Shown here in pieces: positions 42,439 to 54,463 of a DNA stretch of 64,000 nt. Position 1 is the stretch's first letter. The number at the start of each line of letters is the position of its first letter. This DNA comes from Larus michahellis (lineage: Eukaryota > Chordata > Aves > Charadriiformes > Laridae). Made by a program: the position numbers and the translations under genes. The stretch covers positions 11,609,556-11,673,555 of the forward strand of contig NC_133901.1 of the NCBI RefSeq assembly GCF_964199755.1, written 5' to 3'. A model generated the notes under the pieces. It was given only the letters and a program-made list of their open reading frames with translations, made no database searches and was not told the origin of the DNA.

Positions 42439-43584
42439 TGCCGGCGGGCGGAGGGGTGCTGCGCGTTTTGCTGTTGCGTCCGGCAGGGGGGCAGGTGCGG
42501 GTGTGGTTGCGGCAGGCGGGTGGGTGTGTGGGGCTGCAGGGCACGTGGGAGGCTTGTGGAGGTTTTTTGGGCTGTTGTAGGCTTTTGCCGGCAGGCGGGG
42601 GGGTGTTGAGTGTTTTGGTGTTGCGAGTGGGGTGTTGCGGCAGGCGGGTGGGTGTGTGGGGCTGGAGGGCGCGGGGCGTGTGGGAGTGGTGTGTAAGTAT
42701 TTTGGGGGGCTGTGTTGGGGCAGGTGCGGGTGTAGTTGCGGCAGGCGGGCGGGTGTGTGGGGCTGCGGGCCGTGTGGCAGGGGTGTGGGGGTTTTCTGGA
42801 GTGTTGCGCGTGGCATGTTGGGTGCTGTAGGCTTTTGGCGGCGGGCGGAGGGGTGTTGAGCGTTTTGGTGTTGCGGGTGGGGGGTTGTGTCGGGGGGGCA
42901 GGTGCGCGTGTGGTTGCGGCAGGCGGGTGGGTGTGTGGGGCTGCAGGGCACGTGGGAGGCTTGTGGAGGTTTTTTGGGTTGTTGGGTGCTGTAGGCTTTT
43001 GCCGGCAGGCGGGGGGGCGTTGAGTGTTTTGGTGTTGCGAGTGGGGTGTTGCGGCAGGCGGGTGGGTGTGCGGGGCTGCGGGGCGTGTAGCAGGGGTGTG
43101 GAGGTCTTTTGGGGTGTTGGGTGCTGTATGATTTTGGCGTCGGGCGGAGCGTCTGGCGAGCGTTGTGGTGTTGCGAGTGGGGTATTGTGGCAGGCGTCGG
43201 GGCAGGTGCGTGTGTTGTTGCGGGAGGAGGGAGGGTGTGTGGGGCTGTAGGGCGTGTGCGGTGCGTGAGGGTGGTGTAAGTACTTAGTGGTGTTGTGTGT
43301 GGGGTGTTGTGTTGTGTGAGGTGCGTGTGTTGTTGGGTGAGGCGTGTGTGTGTGTGTGCGTGTAGGGCAGGGTGCGTGTGGTGAGGGGTGTGTATTTTTT
43401 GCGGGGTGTTGCGTGTGGGGTGTTGTTTTGTGTGAGGTGTGTTGTGGGTAGGTGCGTGTGTTGTGCGTGTGTTTGTGTGTGTGTGTGTGGTGTGAGGCGT
43501 TGTTGTGGGCGTGGGGGTGTGTGTGAGTGCGGGAGGGCGGTGTGGGCGGTGGGTGTGGAGAGGGCTGTTGTGGGGCAGAGGGGT

Positions 43585-43705
43585 GCCTACGGCCATACCA
43601 CCCTGAGAACGCCCGATCTCATCTGATCTCGGAAGCTAAGCAGGGTCGGGCCCGGTTAGTACTTGGATGGGAGACCGCCCGGGAATACCGGGTGCTGTAG
43701 GCTTT
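43585..43705 (+). rRNA. 5S rRNA gene 31 (G37A, T96C)
   Basis: G37A is a CpG change in loop C; T96C is in box C and next to helix IV. Twin gene 36. SR1 after it reads GTGTGTTTGCGGCAGG, where other units have GTGTGGTTGCGGCAGG. Next gene at 1271 bp. Confidence 0.96.
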
Positions 43706-44855
43706 TGCCGGCGGGCGGAGGGGTGCTGCGCGTTTTGCTGTTGCGTCCGGCAGGGGGGCAGGTGCGGGTGTGTTTGCGGCAGGCGGGTGGGCGTGTGGGG
43801 CTGCGGGGCGCGTGGGAGGCTTGTGGAGGTTTTTTGGGCTGTTGTAGGCTTTTGCCGGCAGGCGGGGGGGTGTTGAGTGTTTTGGTGTTGCGAGTGGGGT
43901 GTTGCGGCAGGCGGGTGGGTGTGTGGGGCTGGAGGGCGCGGGGCGTGTGGGAGTGGTGTGTAAGTATTTTGGGGGGCTGTGTTGGGGCAGGTGCGGGTGT
44001 AGTTGCGGCAGGCGGGCGGGTGTGTGGGGCTGTGGGCCGTGTGGCAGGGGTGTGGGGGTTTTCTGGAGTGTTGCGCGTGGCATGTTGGGTGCTGTAGGCT
44101 TTTGGCGGCGGGCGGAGGGGTGTTGAGCGTTTTGGTGTTGCGGGTGGGGGGTTGTGTCGGGGGGGCAGGTGCGCGTGTGGTTGCGGCAGGCGGGTGGGTG
44201 TGTGGGGCTGCAGGGCACGTGGGAGGCTTGTGGAGGTTTTTTGGGTTGTTGGGTGCTGTAGGCTTTTACCGGCAGGCGGTGGGGCGTTGAGTGTTTTGGT
44301 GTTGCGAGTGGGGTGTTGCGGCAGGCGGGTGGGTGTGCGGGGCTGCGGGGCGTGTAGCAGGGGTGTGGAGGTCTTTTGGGGTGTTGGGTGCTGTATGATT
44401 TTGGCGTCGGGCGGAGCGTCTGGCGAGCGTTGTGGTGTTGCGAGTGGGGTATTGTGGCAGGCGTCGGGGCAGGTGCGCGTGTTGTTGCGGGAGGAGGGAG
44501 GGTGTGTGGGGCTGTAGGGCGTGTGCGGTGCGTGAGGGTGGTGTAAGTACTTAGTGGTGTTGTGTGTGGGGTGTTGTGTTGTGTGAGGTGCGTGTGTTGT
44601 TGGGTGAGGCGTGTGTGTGTGTGTGTGTGCGTGTAGGGCAGGGTGCGTGTGGTGAGGGGTGTGTATTTTTTGCGGGGTGTTGCGTGTGGGGTGTTGTTTT
44701 GTGTGAGGTGTGTTGTGGGTAGGTGCGTGTGTTGTGCGTGTGTTTGTGTGTGTGTGTGTGGTGTGAGGCGTTGTTGTGGGCGTGGGGGTGTGTGTGAGTG
44801 TGGGAGGGCGGTGTGGGTGGTGGGTGTGGAGAGGGCTGTTGTGGGGCAGAGGGGT

Positions 44856-44976
44856 GCCTATGGCCATACCACCCTGAGAACGCCCGATCTCGTCTGATCT
44901 CGGAAGCTAAGCAGGGTCGGGCCCGGTTAGTACTTGGATGGGAGACCGCCCGGGAATACCGGGTGCTGTAGGCTTT
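44856..44976 (+). rRNA. 5S rRNA gene 32 with shortened T3 terminator
   Basis: C6T (helix I U.G wobble), T96C, and the run after GGC is TTTC instead of TTTT (base +122). Three Ts stop vertebrate Pol III poorly, so transcripts may run to the next T4 at 45004-45007, about 30 nt further. Twin gene 37. Next gene at 1572 bp. Confidence 0.95.
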
Positions 44977-45109
44977 CGCCGGCGGGCGGAGGGGTGCTGC
45001 GCGTTTTGCTGTTGCGTCCGGCAGGGGGGCAGGTGCGGGTGTGGTTGCGGCAGGCGGGTGGGCGTGTGGGGCTGCAGGGCGCGTGGGAGGCTTGTGGAGG
45101 TTTTTTGGG

Positions 45110-45414
45110 CTGTTGTAGGCTTTTGCCGGCAGGCGGGGGGTGTTTAGTGTTTTGGTGTTGCGAGTGGGGTGTTGCGGCAGGCGGGCGGGTTTGTGGGGCT
45201 GCGGGCCGTGTGGCAGGGGTGTGGAGGTTTTCTGGAGTGTTGCGCGTGGCATGTTGGGTGCTGTAGGCTTTTGGCGGCGGGCAGAGGGGTGTTGAGCGTT
45301 TTGGTGTTGCGGGTGGGGGGTTGTGTCGGGGGGGCAGGTGCGCGTGTGGTTGCGGCAGGCGGGTGGGTGTGTGGGGCTGCGGGGCGTGTGGGAGGCTTGT
45401 GGAGGTTTTTTGGG
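45110..45414 (+). repeat. 305-bp extra sub-repeat block in spacer of gene 32
   Basis: Short SR2 plus SR3, one G shorter in the first G run, where the sequence is GGGGGGTGTTTAGTG (A replaces G of TTGAGTG and a G is lost). The next tail is CTCTTGTACGCTTTT. Confidence 0.87.
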
Positions 45415-46427
45415 CTCTTGTACGCTTTTGCCGGCAGGCGGGGGGGTGTTGAGTGTTTTGGTGTTGCGAGTGGGGTGTTGCGGCAGGCGGGTGGGTGTGT
45501 GGGGCTGGAGGGCGCGGGGCGTGTGGGAGTGGTGTGTAAGTATTTTGGGGGGCTGTGTTGGGGCAGGTGCGGGTGTAGTTGCGGCAGGCGGGCGGGTGTG
45601 TGGGGCTGCGGGCCGTGTGGCAGGGGTGTGGGGGTTTTCTGGAGTGTTGCGCGTGGCATGTTGGGTGCTGTAGGCTTTTGGCGGCGGGCGGAGGGGTGTT
45701 GAGCGTTTTGGTGTTGCGGGTGGGGGGTTGTGTCGGGGGGGCAGGTGCGCGTGTGGTTGCGGCAGGCGGGTGGGTGTGTGGGGCTGCAGGGCACGTGGGA
45801 GGCTTGTGGAGGTTTTTTGGGTTGTTGGGTGCTGTAGGCTTTTGCCGGCAGGCGGGGGGGCGTTGAGTGTTTTGGTGTTGCGAGTGGGGTGTTGCGGCAG
45901 GCGGGTGGGTGTGCGGGGCTGCGGGGCGTGTAGCAGGGGTGTGGAGGTCTTTTGGGGTGTTGGGTGCTGTATGATTTTGGCGTCGGGCGGAGCGTCTGGC
46001 GAGCGTTGTGGTGTTGCGAGTGGGGTATTGTGGCAGGCGTCGGGGCAGGTGCGTGTGTTGTTGCGGGAGGAGGGAGGGTGTGTGGGGCTGTAGGGCGTGT
46101 GCGGTGCGTGAGTGTGGTGTAAGTACTTAGTGGTGTTGTGTGTGGGGTGTTGTGTTGTGTGAGGTGCGTGTGTTGTTGGGTGAGGCGTGTGTGTGTGTGT
46201 GTGTGTAGGGCAGGGTGCGTGTGGTGAGGGGTGTGTATTTTTTGCGGGGTGTTGCGTGTGGGGTGTTGTTTTGTGTGAGGTGTGTTGTGGGTAGGTGCGT
46301 GTGTTGTGCGTGTGTTTGTGTGTGTGTGTGTGGTGTGAGGCGTTGTTGTGGGCGTGGGGGTGTGTGTGAGTGCGGGAGGGCGGTGTGGGCGGTGGGTGTG
46401 GAGAGGGCTGTTGTGGGGCAGAGGGGT

Positions 46428-46548
46428 GCCTACGGCCATACCACCCTGAGAACGCCCGATCTCGTCTGATCTCGGAAGCTAAGCAGGGTCGGGCCCGGTT
46501 AGTACTTGGATGGGAGAGCGCCTGGGAATACCGGGTGCTGTAGGCTTT
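46428..46548 (+). rRNA. 5S rRNA gene 33 (C91G)
   Basis: C91G only; twin gene 38. Last gene of copy 1 of the 6644-bp block. Next gene at 1267 bp, while its twin has 1271 bp, so the block boundary lies in this spacer. Confidence 0.96.
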
Positions 46549-47694
46549 TGCCGGCGGGCGGAGGGGTGCTGCGCGTTTTGCTGTTGCGTCCGGCAGGGGG
46601 GCAGGTGCGGGTGTGGTTGCGGCAGGCGGGTGGGTGTGTGGGGCTGCAGGGCACGTGGGAGGCTTGTGGAGGTTTTTTGGGCTGTTGTAGGCTTTTGCCG
46701 GCAGGCGGGGGGGTGTTGAGTGTTTTGGTGTTGCGAGTGGGGTGTTGCGGCAGGCGGGTGGGTGTGTGGGGCTGGAGGGCGCGGGGCGTGTGGGAGTGGT
46801 GTGTAAGTATTTTGGGGGGCTGTGTTGGGGCAGGTGCGGGTGTAGTTGCGGCAGGCGGGCGGGTGTGTGGGGCTGTGGGCCGTGTGGCAGGGGTGTGGGG
46901 GTTTTCTGGAGTGTTGCGCGTGGCATGTTGGGTGCTGTAGGCTTTTGGCGGCGGGCGGAGGGGTGTTGAGCGTTTTGGTGTTGCGGGTGGGGGGTTGTGT
47001 CGGGGGGGCAGGTGCGTGTGTGGTTGCGGCAGGCGGGTGGGTGTGTGGGGCTGCAGGGCACGTGGGAGGCTTGTGGAGGTTTTTTGGGTTGTTGGGTGCT
47101 GTAGGCTTTTGCCGGCAGGCGGGGGGGCGTTGAGTGTTTTGGTGTTGCGAGTGGGGTGTTGCGGCAGGCGGGTGGGTGTGCGGGGCTGCGGGGCGTGTAG
47201 CAGGGGTGTGGAGGTCTTTTGGGGTGTTGGGTGCTGTATGATTTTGGCGTCGGGCGGAGCGTCTGGCGAGCGTTGTGGTGTTGCGAGTGGGGTATTGTGG
47301 CAGGCGTCGGGGCAGGTGCGCGTGTTGTTGCGGGAGGAGGGAGGGTGTGTGGGGCTGTAGGGCGTGTGCGGTGCGTGAGTGTGGTGTAAGTACTTAGTGG
47401 TGTTGTGTGGGGGGTGTTGTGTTGTGTGAGGTGCGTGTGTTGTTGGGTGAGGCGTGTGTGTGTGTGTGTGTGTAGGGCAGGGTGCGTGTGGTGAGGGGTG
47501 TGTATTTTTTGCGGGGTGTTGCGTGTGGGGTGTTGTTTTGTGTGAAGTGTGTTGTGGGTAGGTGCGTGTGTTGTGCGTGTGTTTGTGTGTGTGTGTGTGG
47601 TGTGAGGCGTTGTTGTGGGCGTGGGGGTGTGTGTGAGTGCGGGAGGGCGGTGTGGGCGGTGGGTGTGGAGAGGGCTGTTGTGGGGCAGAGGGGT

Positions 47695-47815
47695 GCCTAC
47701 GGCCATACCACCCTGAGAACGCCCGATCTCGTCTGATCTCGGAAGCTAAGCAGGGTCGGGCCCGGTTAGTACTTGGATGGGAGACCGCCTGGGAATACCG
47801 GGTGCTGTAGGCTTT
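47695..47815 (+). rRNA. 5S rRNA gene 34 (array consensus)
   Basis: No substitutions; twin of gene 29, including the GCCGGCAGGCGG flank. Next gene at 1267 bp. Confidence 0.98.
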
Positions 47816-48961
47816 TGCCGGCAGGCGGAGGGGTGCTGCGCGTTTTGCTGTTGCGTCCGGCAGGGGGGCAGGTGCGGGTGTGGTTGCGGCAGGCGGGTGG
47901 GTGTGTGGGCTTGTGGGGCACGTGGGAGGCTTGTGGAGGTTTTTTGGGCTGTTGTAGGCTTTTGCCGGCAGGCGGGGGGGTGTTGAGTGTTTTGGTGTTG
48001 CGAGTGGGGTGTTGCGGCAGGCGGGTGGGTGTGTGGGGCTGGAGGGCGCGGGGCGTGTGGGAGTGGTGTGTAAGTATTTTGGGGGGCTGTGTTGGGGCAG
48101 GTGCGGGTGTAGTTGCGGCAGGCGGGCGGGTGTGTGGGGCTGCGGGCCGTGTGGCAGGGGTGTGGGGGTTTTCTGGAGTGTTGCGCGTGGCATGTTGGGT
48201 GCTGTAGGCTTTTGGCGGCGGGCGGAGGGGTGTTGAGCGTTTTGGTGTTGCGGGTGGGGGGTTGTGTCGGGGGGGCAGGTGCGCGTGTGGTTGCGGCAGG
48301 CGGGTGGGTGTGTGGGGCTGCAGGGCACGTGGGAGGCTTGTGGAGGTTTTTTGGGTTGTTGGGTGCTGTAGGCTTTTGCCGGCAGGCGGGGGGGCGTTGA
48401 GTGTTTTGGTGTTGCGAGTGGGGTGTTGCGGCAGGCGGGTGGGTGTGCGGGGCTGCGGGGCGTGTAGCAGGGGTGTGGAGGTCTTTTGGGGTGTTGGGTG
48501 CTGTATGATTTTGGCGTCGGGCGGAGCGTCTGGCGAGCGTTGTGGTGTTGCGAGTGGGGTATTGTGGCAGGCGTCGGGGCAGGTGCGTGTGTTGTTGCGG
48601 GAGGAGGGAGGGTGTGTGGGGCTGTAGGGCGTGTGCGGTGCGTGAGTGTGGTGTAAGTACTTAGTGGTGTTGTGTGTGGGGTGTTGTGTTGTGTGAGGTG
48701 CGTGTGTTGTTGGGTGAGGCGTGTGTGTGTGTGTGTGTGTAGGGCAGGGTGCGTGTGGTGAGGGGTGTGTATTTTTTGCGGGGTGTTGCGTGTGGGGTGT
48801 TGTTTTGTGTGAAGTGTGTTGTGGGTAGGTGCGTGTGTTGTGCGTGTGTTTGTGTGTGTGTGTGTGGTGTGAGGCGTTGTTGTGGGCGTGGGGGTGTGTG
48901 TGAGTGCGGGAGGGCGGTGTGGGCGGTGGGTGTGGAGAGGGCTGTTGTGGGGCAGAGGGGT

Positions 48962-49082
48962 GCCTACGGCCATACCACCCTGAGAACGCCCGATCTCGTC
49001 TGATCTCGGAAGCTAAGCAGGGTCGGGCCCGGTTAGTACTTGGATGGGAGACCGCCTGGGAATACCGGGTGCTGTAGGCTTT
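48962..49082 (+). rRNA. 5S rRNA gene 35 (array consensus)
   Basis: No substitutions; twin of gene 30. Next gene at 1267 bp. Confidence 0.98.
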
Positions 49083-50228
49083 TGCCGGCGGGCGGAGGGG
49101 TGCTGCGCGTTTTGCTGTTGCGTCCGGCAGGGGGGCAGGTGCGGGTGTGGTTGCGGCAGGCGGGTGGGTGTGTGGGGCTGCAGGGCACGTGGGAGGCTTG
49201 TGGAGGTTTTTTGGGCTGTTGTAGGCTTTTGCCGGCAGGCGGGGGGGTGTTGAGTGTTTTGGTGTTGCGAGTGGGGTGTTGCGGCAGGCGGGTGGGTGTG
49301 TGGGGCTGGAGGGCGCGGGGCGTGTGGGAGTGGTGTGTAAGTATTTTGGGGGGCTGTGTTGGGGCAGGTGCGGGTGTAGTTGCGGCAGGCGGGCGGGTGT
49401 GTGGGGCTGCGGGCCGTGTGGCAGGGGTGTGGGGGTTTTCTGGAGTGTTGCGCGTGGCATGTTGGGTGCTGTAGGCTTTTGGCGGCGGGCGGAGGGGTGT
49501 TGAGCGTTTTGGTGTTGCGGGTGGGGGGTTGTGTCGGGGGGGCAGGTGCGCGTGTGGTTGCGGCAGGCGGGTGGGTGTGTGGGGCTGCAGGGCACGTGGG
49601 AGGCTTGTGGAGGTTTTTTGGGTTGTTGGGTGCTGTAGGCTTTTGCCGGCAGGCGGGGGGGCGTTGAGTGTTTTGGTGTTGCGAGTGGGGTGTTGCGGCA
49701 GGCGGGTGGGTGTGCGGGGCTGCGGGGCGTGTAGCAGGGGTGTGGAGGTCTTTTGGGGTGTTGGGTGCTGTATGATTTTGGCGTCGGGCGGAGCGTCTGG
49801 CGAGCGTTGTGGTGTTGCGAGTGGGGTATTGTGGCAGGCGTCGGGGCAGGTGCGTGTGTTGTTGCGGGAGGAGGGAGGGTGTGTGGGGCTGTAGGGCGTG
49901 TGCGGTGCGTGAGGGTGGTGTAAGTACTTAGTGGTGTTGTGTGTGGGGTGTTGTGTTGTGTGAGGTGCGTGTGTTGTTGGGTGAGGCGTGTGTGTGTGTG
50001 TGCGTGTAGGGCAGGGTGCGTGTGGTGAGGGGTGTGTATTTTTTGCGGGGTGTTGCGTGTGGGGTGTTGTTTTGTGTGAGGTGTGTTGTGGGTAGGTGCG
50101 TGTGTTGTGCGTGTGTTTGTGTGTGTGTGTGTGGTGTGAGGCGTTGTTGTGGGCGTGGGGGTGTGTGTGAGTGCGGGAGGGCGGTGTGGGCGGTGGGTGT
50201 GGAGAGGGCTGTTGTGGGGCAGAGGGGT

Positions 50229-50349
50229 GCCTACGGCCATACCACCCTGAGAACGCCCGATCTCATCTGATCTCGGAAGCTAAGCAGGGTCGGGCCCGGT
50301 TAGTACTTGGATGGGAGACCGCCCGGGAATACCGGGTGCTGTAGGCTTT
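50229..50349 (+). rRNA. 5S rRNA gene 36 (G37A, T96C)
   Basis: Twin of gene 31, with the same GTGTGTTTGCGG change in SR1. Next gene at 1271 bp. Confidence 0.96.
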
Positions 50350-51499
50350 TGCCGGCGGGCGGAGGGGTGCTGCGCGTTTTGCTGTTGCGTCCGGCAGGGG
50401 GGCAGGTGCGGGTGTGTTTGCGGCAGGCGGGTGGGCGTGTGGGGCTGCGGGGCGCGTGGGAGGCTTGTGGAGGTTTTTTGGGCTGTTGTAGGCTTTTGCC
50501 GGCAGGCGGGGGGGTGTTGAGTGTTTTGGTGTTGCGAGTGGGGTGTTGCGGCAGGCGGGTGGGTGTGTGGGGCTGGAGGGCGCGGGGCGTGTGGGAGTGG
50601 TGTGTAAGTATTTTGGGGGGCTGTGTTGGGGCAGGTGCGGGTGTAGTTGCGGCAGGCGGGCGGGTGTGTGGGGCTGTGGGCCGTGTGGCAGGGGTGTGGG
50701 GGTTTTCTGGAGTGTTGCGCGTGGCATGTTGGGTGCTGTAGGCTTTTGGCGGCGGGCGGAGGGGTGTTGAGCGTTTTGGTGTTGCGGGTGGGGGGTTGTG
50801 TCGGGGGGGCAGGTGCGCGTGTGGTTGCGGCAGGCGGGTGGGTGTGTGGGGCTGCAGGGCACGTGGGAGGCTTGTGGAGGTTTTTTGGGTTGTTGGGTGC
50901 TGTAGGCTTTTACCGGCAGGCGGTGGGGCGTTGAGTGTTTTGGTGTTGCGAGTGGGGTGTTGCGGCAGGCGGGTGGGTGTGCGGGGCTGCGGGGCGTGTA
51001 GCAGGGGTGTGGAGGTCTTTTGGGGTGTTGGGTGCTGTATGATTTTGGCGTCGGGCGGAGCGTCTGGCGAGCGTTGTGGTGTTGCGAGTGGGGTATTGTG
51101 GCAGGCGTCGGGGCAGGTGCGCGTGTTGTTGCGGGAGGAGGGAGGGTGTGTGGGGCTGTAGGGCGTGTGCGGTGCGTGAGGGTGGTGTAAGTACTTAGTG
51201 GTGTTGTGTGTGGGGTGTTGTGTTGTGTGAGGTGCGTGTGTTGTTGGGTGAGGCGTGTGTGTGTGTGTGTGTGCGTGTAGGGCAGGGTGCGTGTGGTGAG
51301 GGGTGTGTATTTTTTGCGGGGTGTTGCGTGTGGGGTGTTGTTTTGTGTGAGGTGTGTTGTGGGTAGGTGCGTGTGTTGTGCGTGTGTTTGTGTGTGTGTG
51401 TGTGGTGTGAGGCGTTGTTGTGGGCGTGGGGGTGTGTGTGAGTGTGGGAGGGCGGTGTGGGTGGTGGGTGTGGAGAGGGCTGTTGTGGGGCAGAGGGGT

Positions 51500-51620
51500 G
51501 CCTATGGCCATACCACCCTGAGAACGCCCGATCTCGTCTGATCTCGGAAGCTAAGCAGGGTCGGGCCCGGTTAGTACTTGGATGGGAGACCGCCCGGGAA
51601 TACCGGGTGCTGTAGGCTTT
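51500..51620 (+). rRNA. 5S rRNA gene 37 with shortened T3 terminator
   Basis: Twin of gene 32: C6T, T96C and TTTC at the terminator. Next T4 at 51648-51651. Next gene at 1572 bp. Confidence 0.95.
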
Positions 51621-51753
51621 CGCCGGCGGGCGGAGGGGTGCTGCGCGTTTTGCTGTTGCGTCCGGCAGGGGGGCAGGTGCGGGTGTGGTTGCGGCAGGCG
51701 GGTGGGCGTGTGGGGCTGCAGGGCGCGTGGGAGGCTTGTGGAGGTTTTTTGGG

Positions 51754-52058
51754 CTGTTGTAGGCTTTTGCCGGCAGGCGGGGGGTGTTTAGTGTTTTGGT
51801 GTTGCGAGTGGGGTGTTGCGGCAGGCGGGCGGGTTTGTGGGGCTGCGGGCCGTGTGGCAGGGGTGTGGAGGTTTTCTGGAGTGTTGCGCGTGGCATGTTG
51901 GGTGCTGTAGGCTTTTGGCGGCGGGCAGAGGGGTGTTGAGCGTTTTGGTGTTGCGGGTGGGGGGTTGTGTCGGGGGGGCAGGTGCGCGTGTGGTTGCGGC
52001 AGGCGGGTGGGTGTGTGGGGCTGCGGGGCGTGTGGGAGGCTTGTGGAGGTTTTTTGGG
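51754..52058 (+). repeat. 305-bp extra sub-repeat block in spacer of gene 37
   Basis: Same as the block after gene 32, including GTGTTTAGTG and the CTCTTGTACGC tail. Confidence 0.87.
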
Positions 52059-53071
52059 CTCTTGTACGCTTTTGCCGGCAGGCGGGGGGGTGTTGAGTGT
52101 TTTGGTGTTGCGAGTGGGGTGTTGCGGCAGGCGGGTGGGTGTGTGGGGCTGGAGGGCGCGGGGCGTGTGGGAGTGGTGTGTAAGTATTTTGGGGGGCTGT
52201 GTTGGGGCAGGTGCGGGTGTAGTTGCGGCAGGCGGGCGGGTGTGTGGGGCTGCGGGCCGTGTGGCAGGGGTGTGGGGGTTTTCTGGAGTGTTGCGCGTGG
52301 CATGTTGGGTGCTGTAGGCTTTTGGCGGCGGGCGGAGGGGTGTTGAGCGTTTTGGTGTTGCGGGTGGGGGGTTGTGTCGGGGGGGCAGGTGCGCGTGTGG
52401 TTGCGGCAGGCGGGTGGGTGTGTGGGGCTGCAGGGCACGTGGGAGGCTTGTGGAGGTTTTTTGGGTTGTTGGGTGCTGTAGGCTTTTGCCGGCAGGCGGG
52501 GGGGCGTTGAGTGTTTTGGTGTTGCGAGTGGGGTGTTGCGGCAGGCGGGTGGGTGTGCGGGGCTGCGGGGCGTGTAGCAGGGGTGTGGAGGTCTTTTGGG
52601 GTGTTGGGTGCTGTATGATTTTGGCGTCGGGCGGAGCGTCTGGCGAGCGTTGTGGTGTTGCGAGTGGGGTATTGTGGCAGGCGTCGGGGCAGGTGCGTGT
52701 GTTGTTGCGGGAGGAGGGAGGGTGTGTGGGGCTGTAGGGCGTGTGCGGTGCGTGAGTGTGGTGTAAGTACTTAGTGGTGTTGTGTGTGGGGTGTTGTGTT
52801 GTGTGAGGTGCGTGTGTTGTTGGGTGAGGCGTGTGTGTGTGTGTGTGTGTAGGGCAGGGTGCGTGTGGTGAGGGGTGTGTATTTTTTGCGGGGTGTTGCG
52901 TGTGGGGTGTTGTTTTGTGTGAGGTGTGTTGTGGGTAGGTGCGTGTGTTGTGCGTGTGTTTGTGTGTGTGTGTGTGGTGTGAGGCGTTGTTGTGGGCGTG
53001 GGGGTGTGTGTGAGTGCGGGAGGGCGGTGTGGGCGGTGGGTGTGGAGAGGGCTGTTGTGGGGCAGAGGGGT

Positions 53072-53192
53072 GCCTACGGCCATACCACCCTGAGAACGCC
53101 CGATCTCGTCTGATCTCGGAAGCTAAGCAGGGTCGGGCCCGGTTAGTACTTGGATGGGAGAGCGCCTGGGAATACCGGGTGCTGTAGGCTTT
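53072..53192 (+). rRNA. 5S rRNA gene 38 (C91G)
   Basis: Twin of gene 33. Its spacer departs from that of gene 33 after about 53510 and ends with (GT)12. Next gene at 1271 bp. Confidence 0.96.
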
Positions 53193-54342
53193 TGCCGGCG
53201 GGCGGAGGGGTGCTGCGCGTTTTGCTGTTGCGTCCGGCAGGGGGGCAGGTGCGGGTGTGGTTGCGGCAGGCGGGTGGGTGTGTGGGGCTGCAGGGCACGT
53301 GGGAGGCTTGTGGAGGTTTTTTGGGCTGTTGTAGGCTTTTGCCGGCAGGCGGGGGGGTGTTGAGTGTTTTGGTGTTGCGAGTGGGGTGTTGCGGCAGGCG
53401 GGTGGGTGTGTGGGGCTGGAGGGCGCGGGGCGTGTGGGAGTGGTGTGTAAGTATTTTGGGGGGCTGTGTTGGGGCAGGTGCGGGTGTAGTTGCGGCAGGC
53501 GGGCGGGTGTGTGGGGCTGCGGGCCGTGTGGCAGGGGTGTGGGGGTTTTCTGGAGTGTTGCGCGTGGCATGTTGGGTGCTGTAGGCTTTTGGCGGCGGGC
53601 GGAGGGGTGTTGAGCGTTTTGGTGTTGCGGGTGGGGGGTTGTGTCGGGGGGGCAGGTGCGCGTGTGGTTGCGGCAGGCGGGTGGGTGTGTGGGGCTGCAG
53701 GGCACGTGGGAGGCTTGTGGAGGTTTTTTGGGTTGTTGGGTGCTGTAGGCTTTTGCCGGCAGGCGGGGGGGCGTTGAGTGTTTTGGTGTTGCGAGTGGGG
53801 TGTTGCGGCAGGCGGGTGGGTGTGCGGGGCTGCGGGGCGTGTAGCAGGGGTGTGGAGGTCTTTTGGGGTGTTGGGTGCTGTATGATTTTGGCGTCGGGCG
53901 GAGCGTCTGGCGAGCGTTGTGGTGTTGCGAGTGGGGTATTGTGGCAGGCGTCGGGGCAGGTGCGCGTGTTGTTGCGGGAGGAGGGAGGGTGTGTGGGGCT
54001 GTAGGGCGTGTGCGGTGCGTGAGGGTGGTGTAAGTACTTAGTGGTGTTGTGTGTGGGGTGTTGTGTTGTGTGAGGTGCGTGTGTTGTTGGGTGAGGCGTG
54101 TGTGTGTGTGTGTGTGTGTGTAGGGCAGGGTGCGTGTGGTGAGGGGTGTGTATTTTTTGCGGGGTGTTGCGTGTGGGGTGTTGTTTTGTGTGAGGTGTGT
54201 TGTGGGTAGGTGCGTGTGTTGTGCGTGTGTTTGTGTGTGTGTGTGTGGTGTGAGGCGTTGTTGTGGGCGTGGGGGTGTGTGTGAGTGCGGGAGGGCGGTG
54301 TGGGCGGTGGGTGTGGAGAGGGCTGTTGTGGGGCAGAGGGGT

Positions 54343-54463
54343 GCCTACGGCCATACCACCCTGAGAACGCCCGATCTCGTCTGATCTCGGAAGCTAAGCA
54401 GGGTCGGGCCCGGTTAGTACTTGGATGGGAGACTGCCTGGGAATACCGGGTGCTGTAGGCTTT
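54343..54463 (+). rRNA. 5S rRNA gene 39 (C92T)
   Basis: C92T only, a CpG transition in box C that turns G85-C92 of helix IV into G.U. First gene of the 3805-bp three-unit repeat; twin gene 42. Next gene at 1267 bp. Confidence 0.97.

Larger units (their letters stand above)
40050..46693 (+). repeat. Five-unit higher-order repeat, 6644 bp, copy 1
   Basis: Covers genes 29-33. Spacings 1267, 1267, 1271, 1572 and 1267 bp sum to 6644. Rare markers (T3 terminators, G37A, GTGTTTAGTG, the C-interrupted GT tract) all recur at +6644. I saw no difference between the copies inside the block. Confidence 0.87.
46694..53510 (+). repeat. Five-unit higher-order repeat, 6644 bp, copy 2
   Basis: Covers genes 34-38. 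Agreement with copy 1 ends near 53510, where copy 1 has GCTGTGGGCC and copy 2 GCTGCGGGCC. The near-identity means a very recent event or an assembly duplication. Confidence 0.86.
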
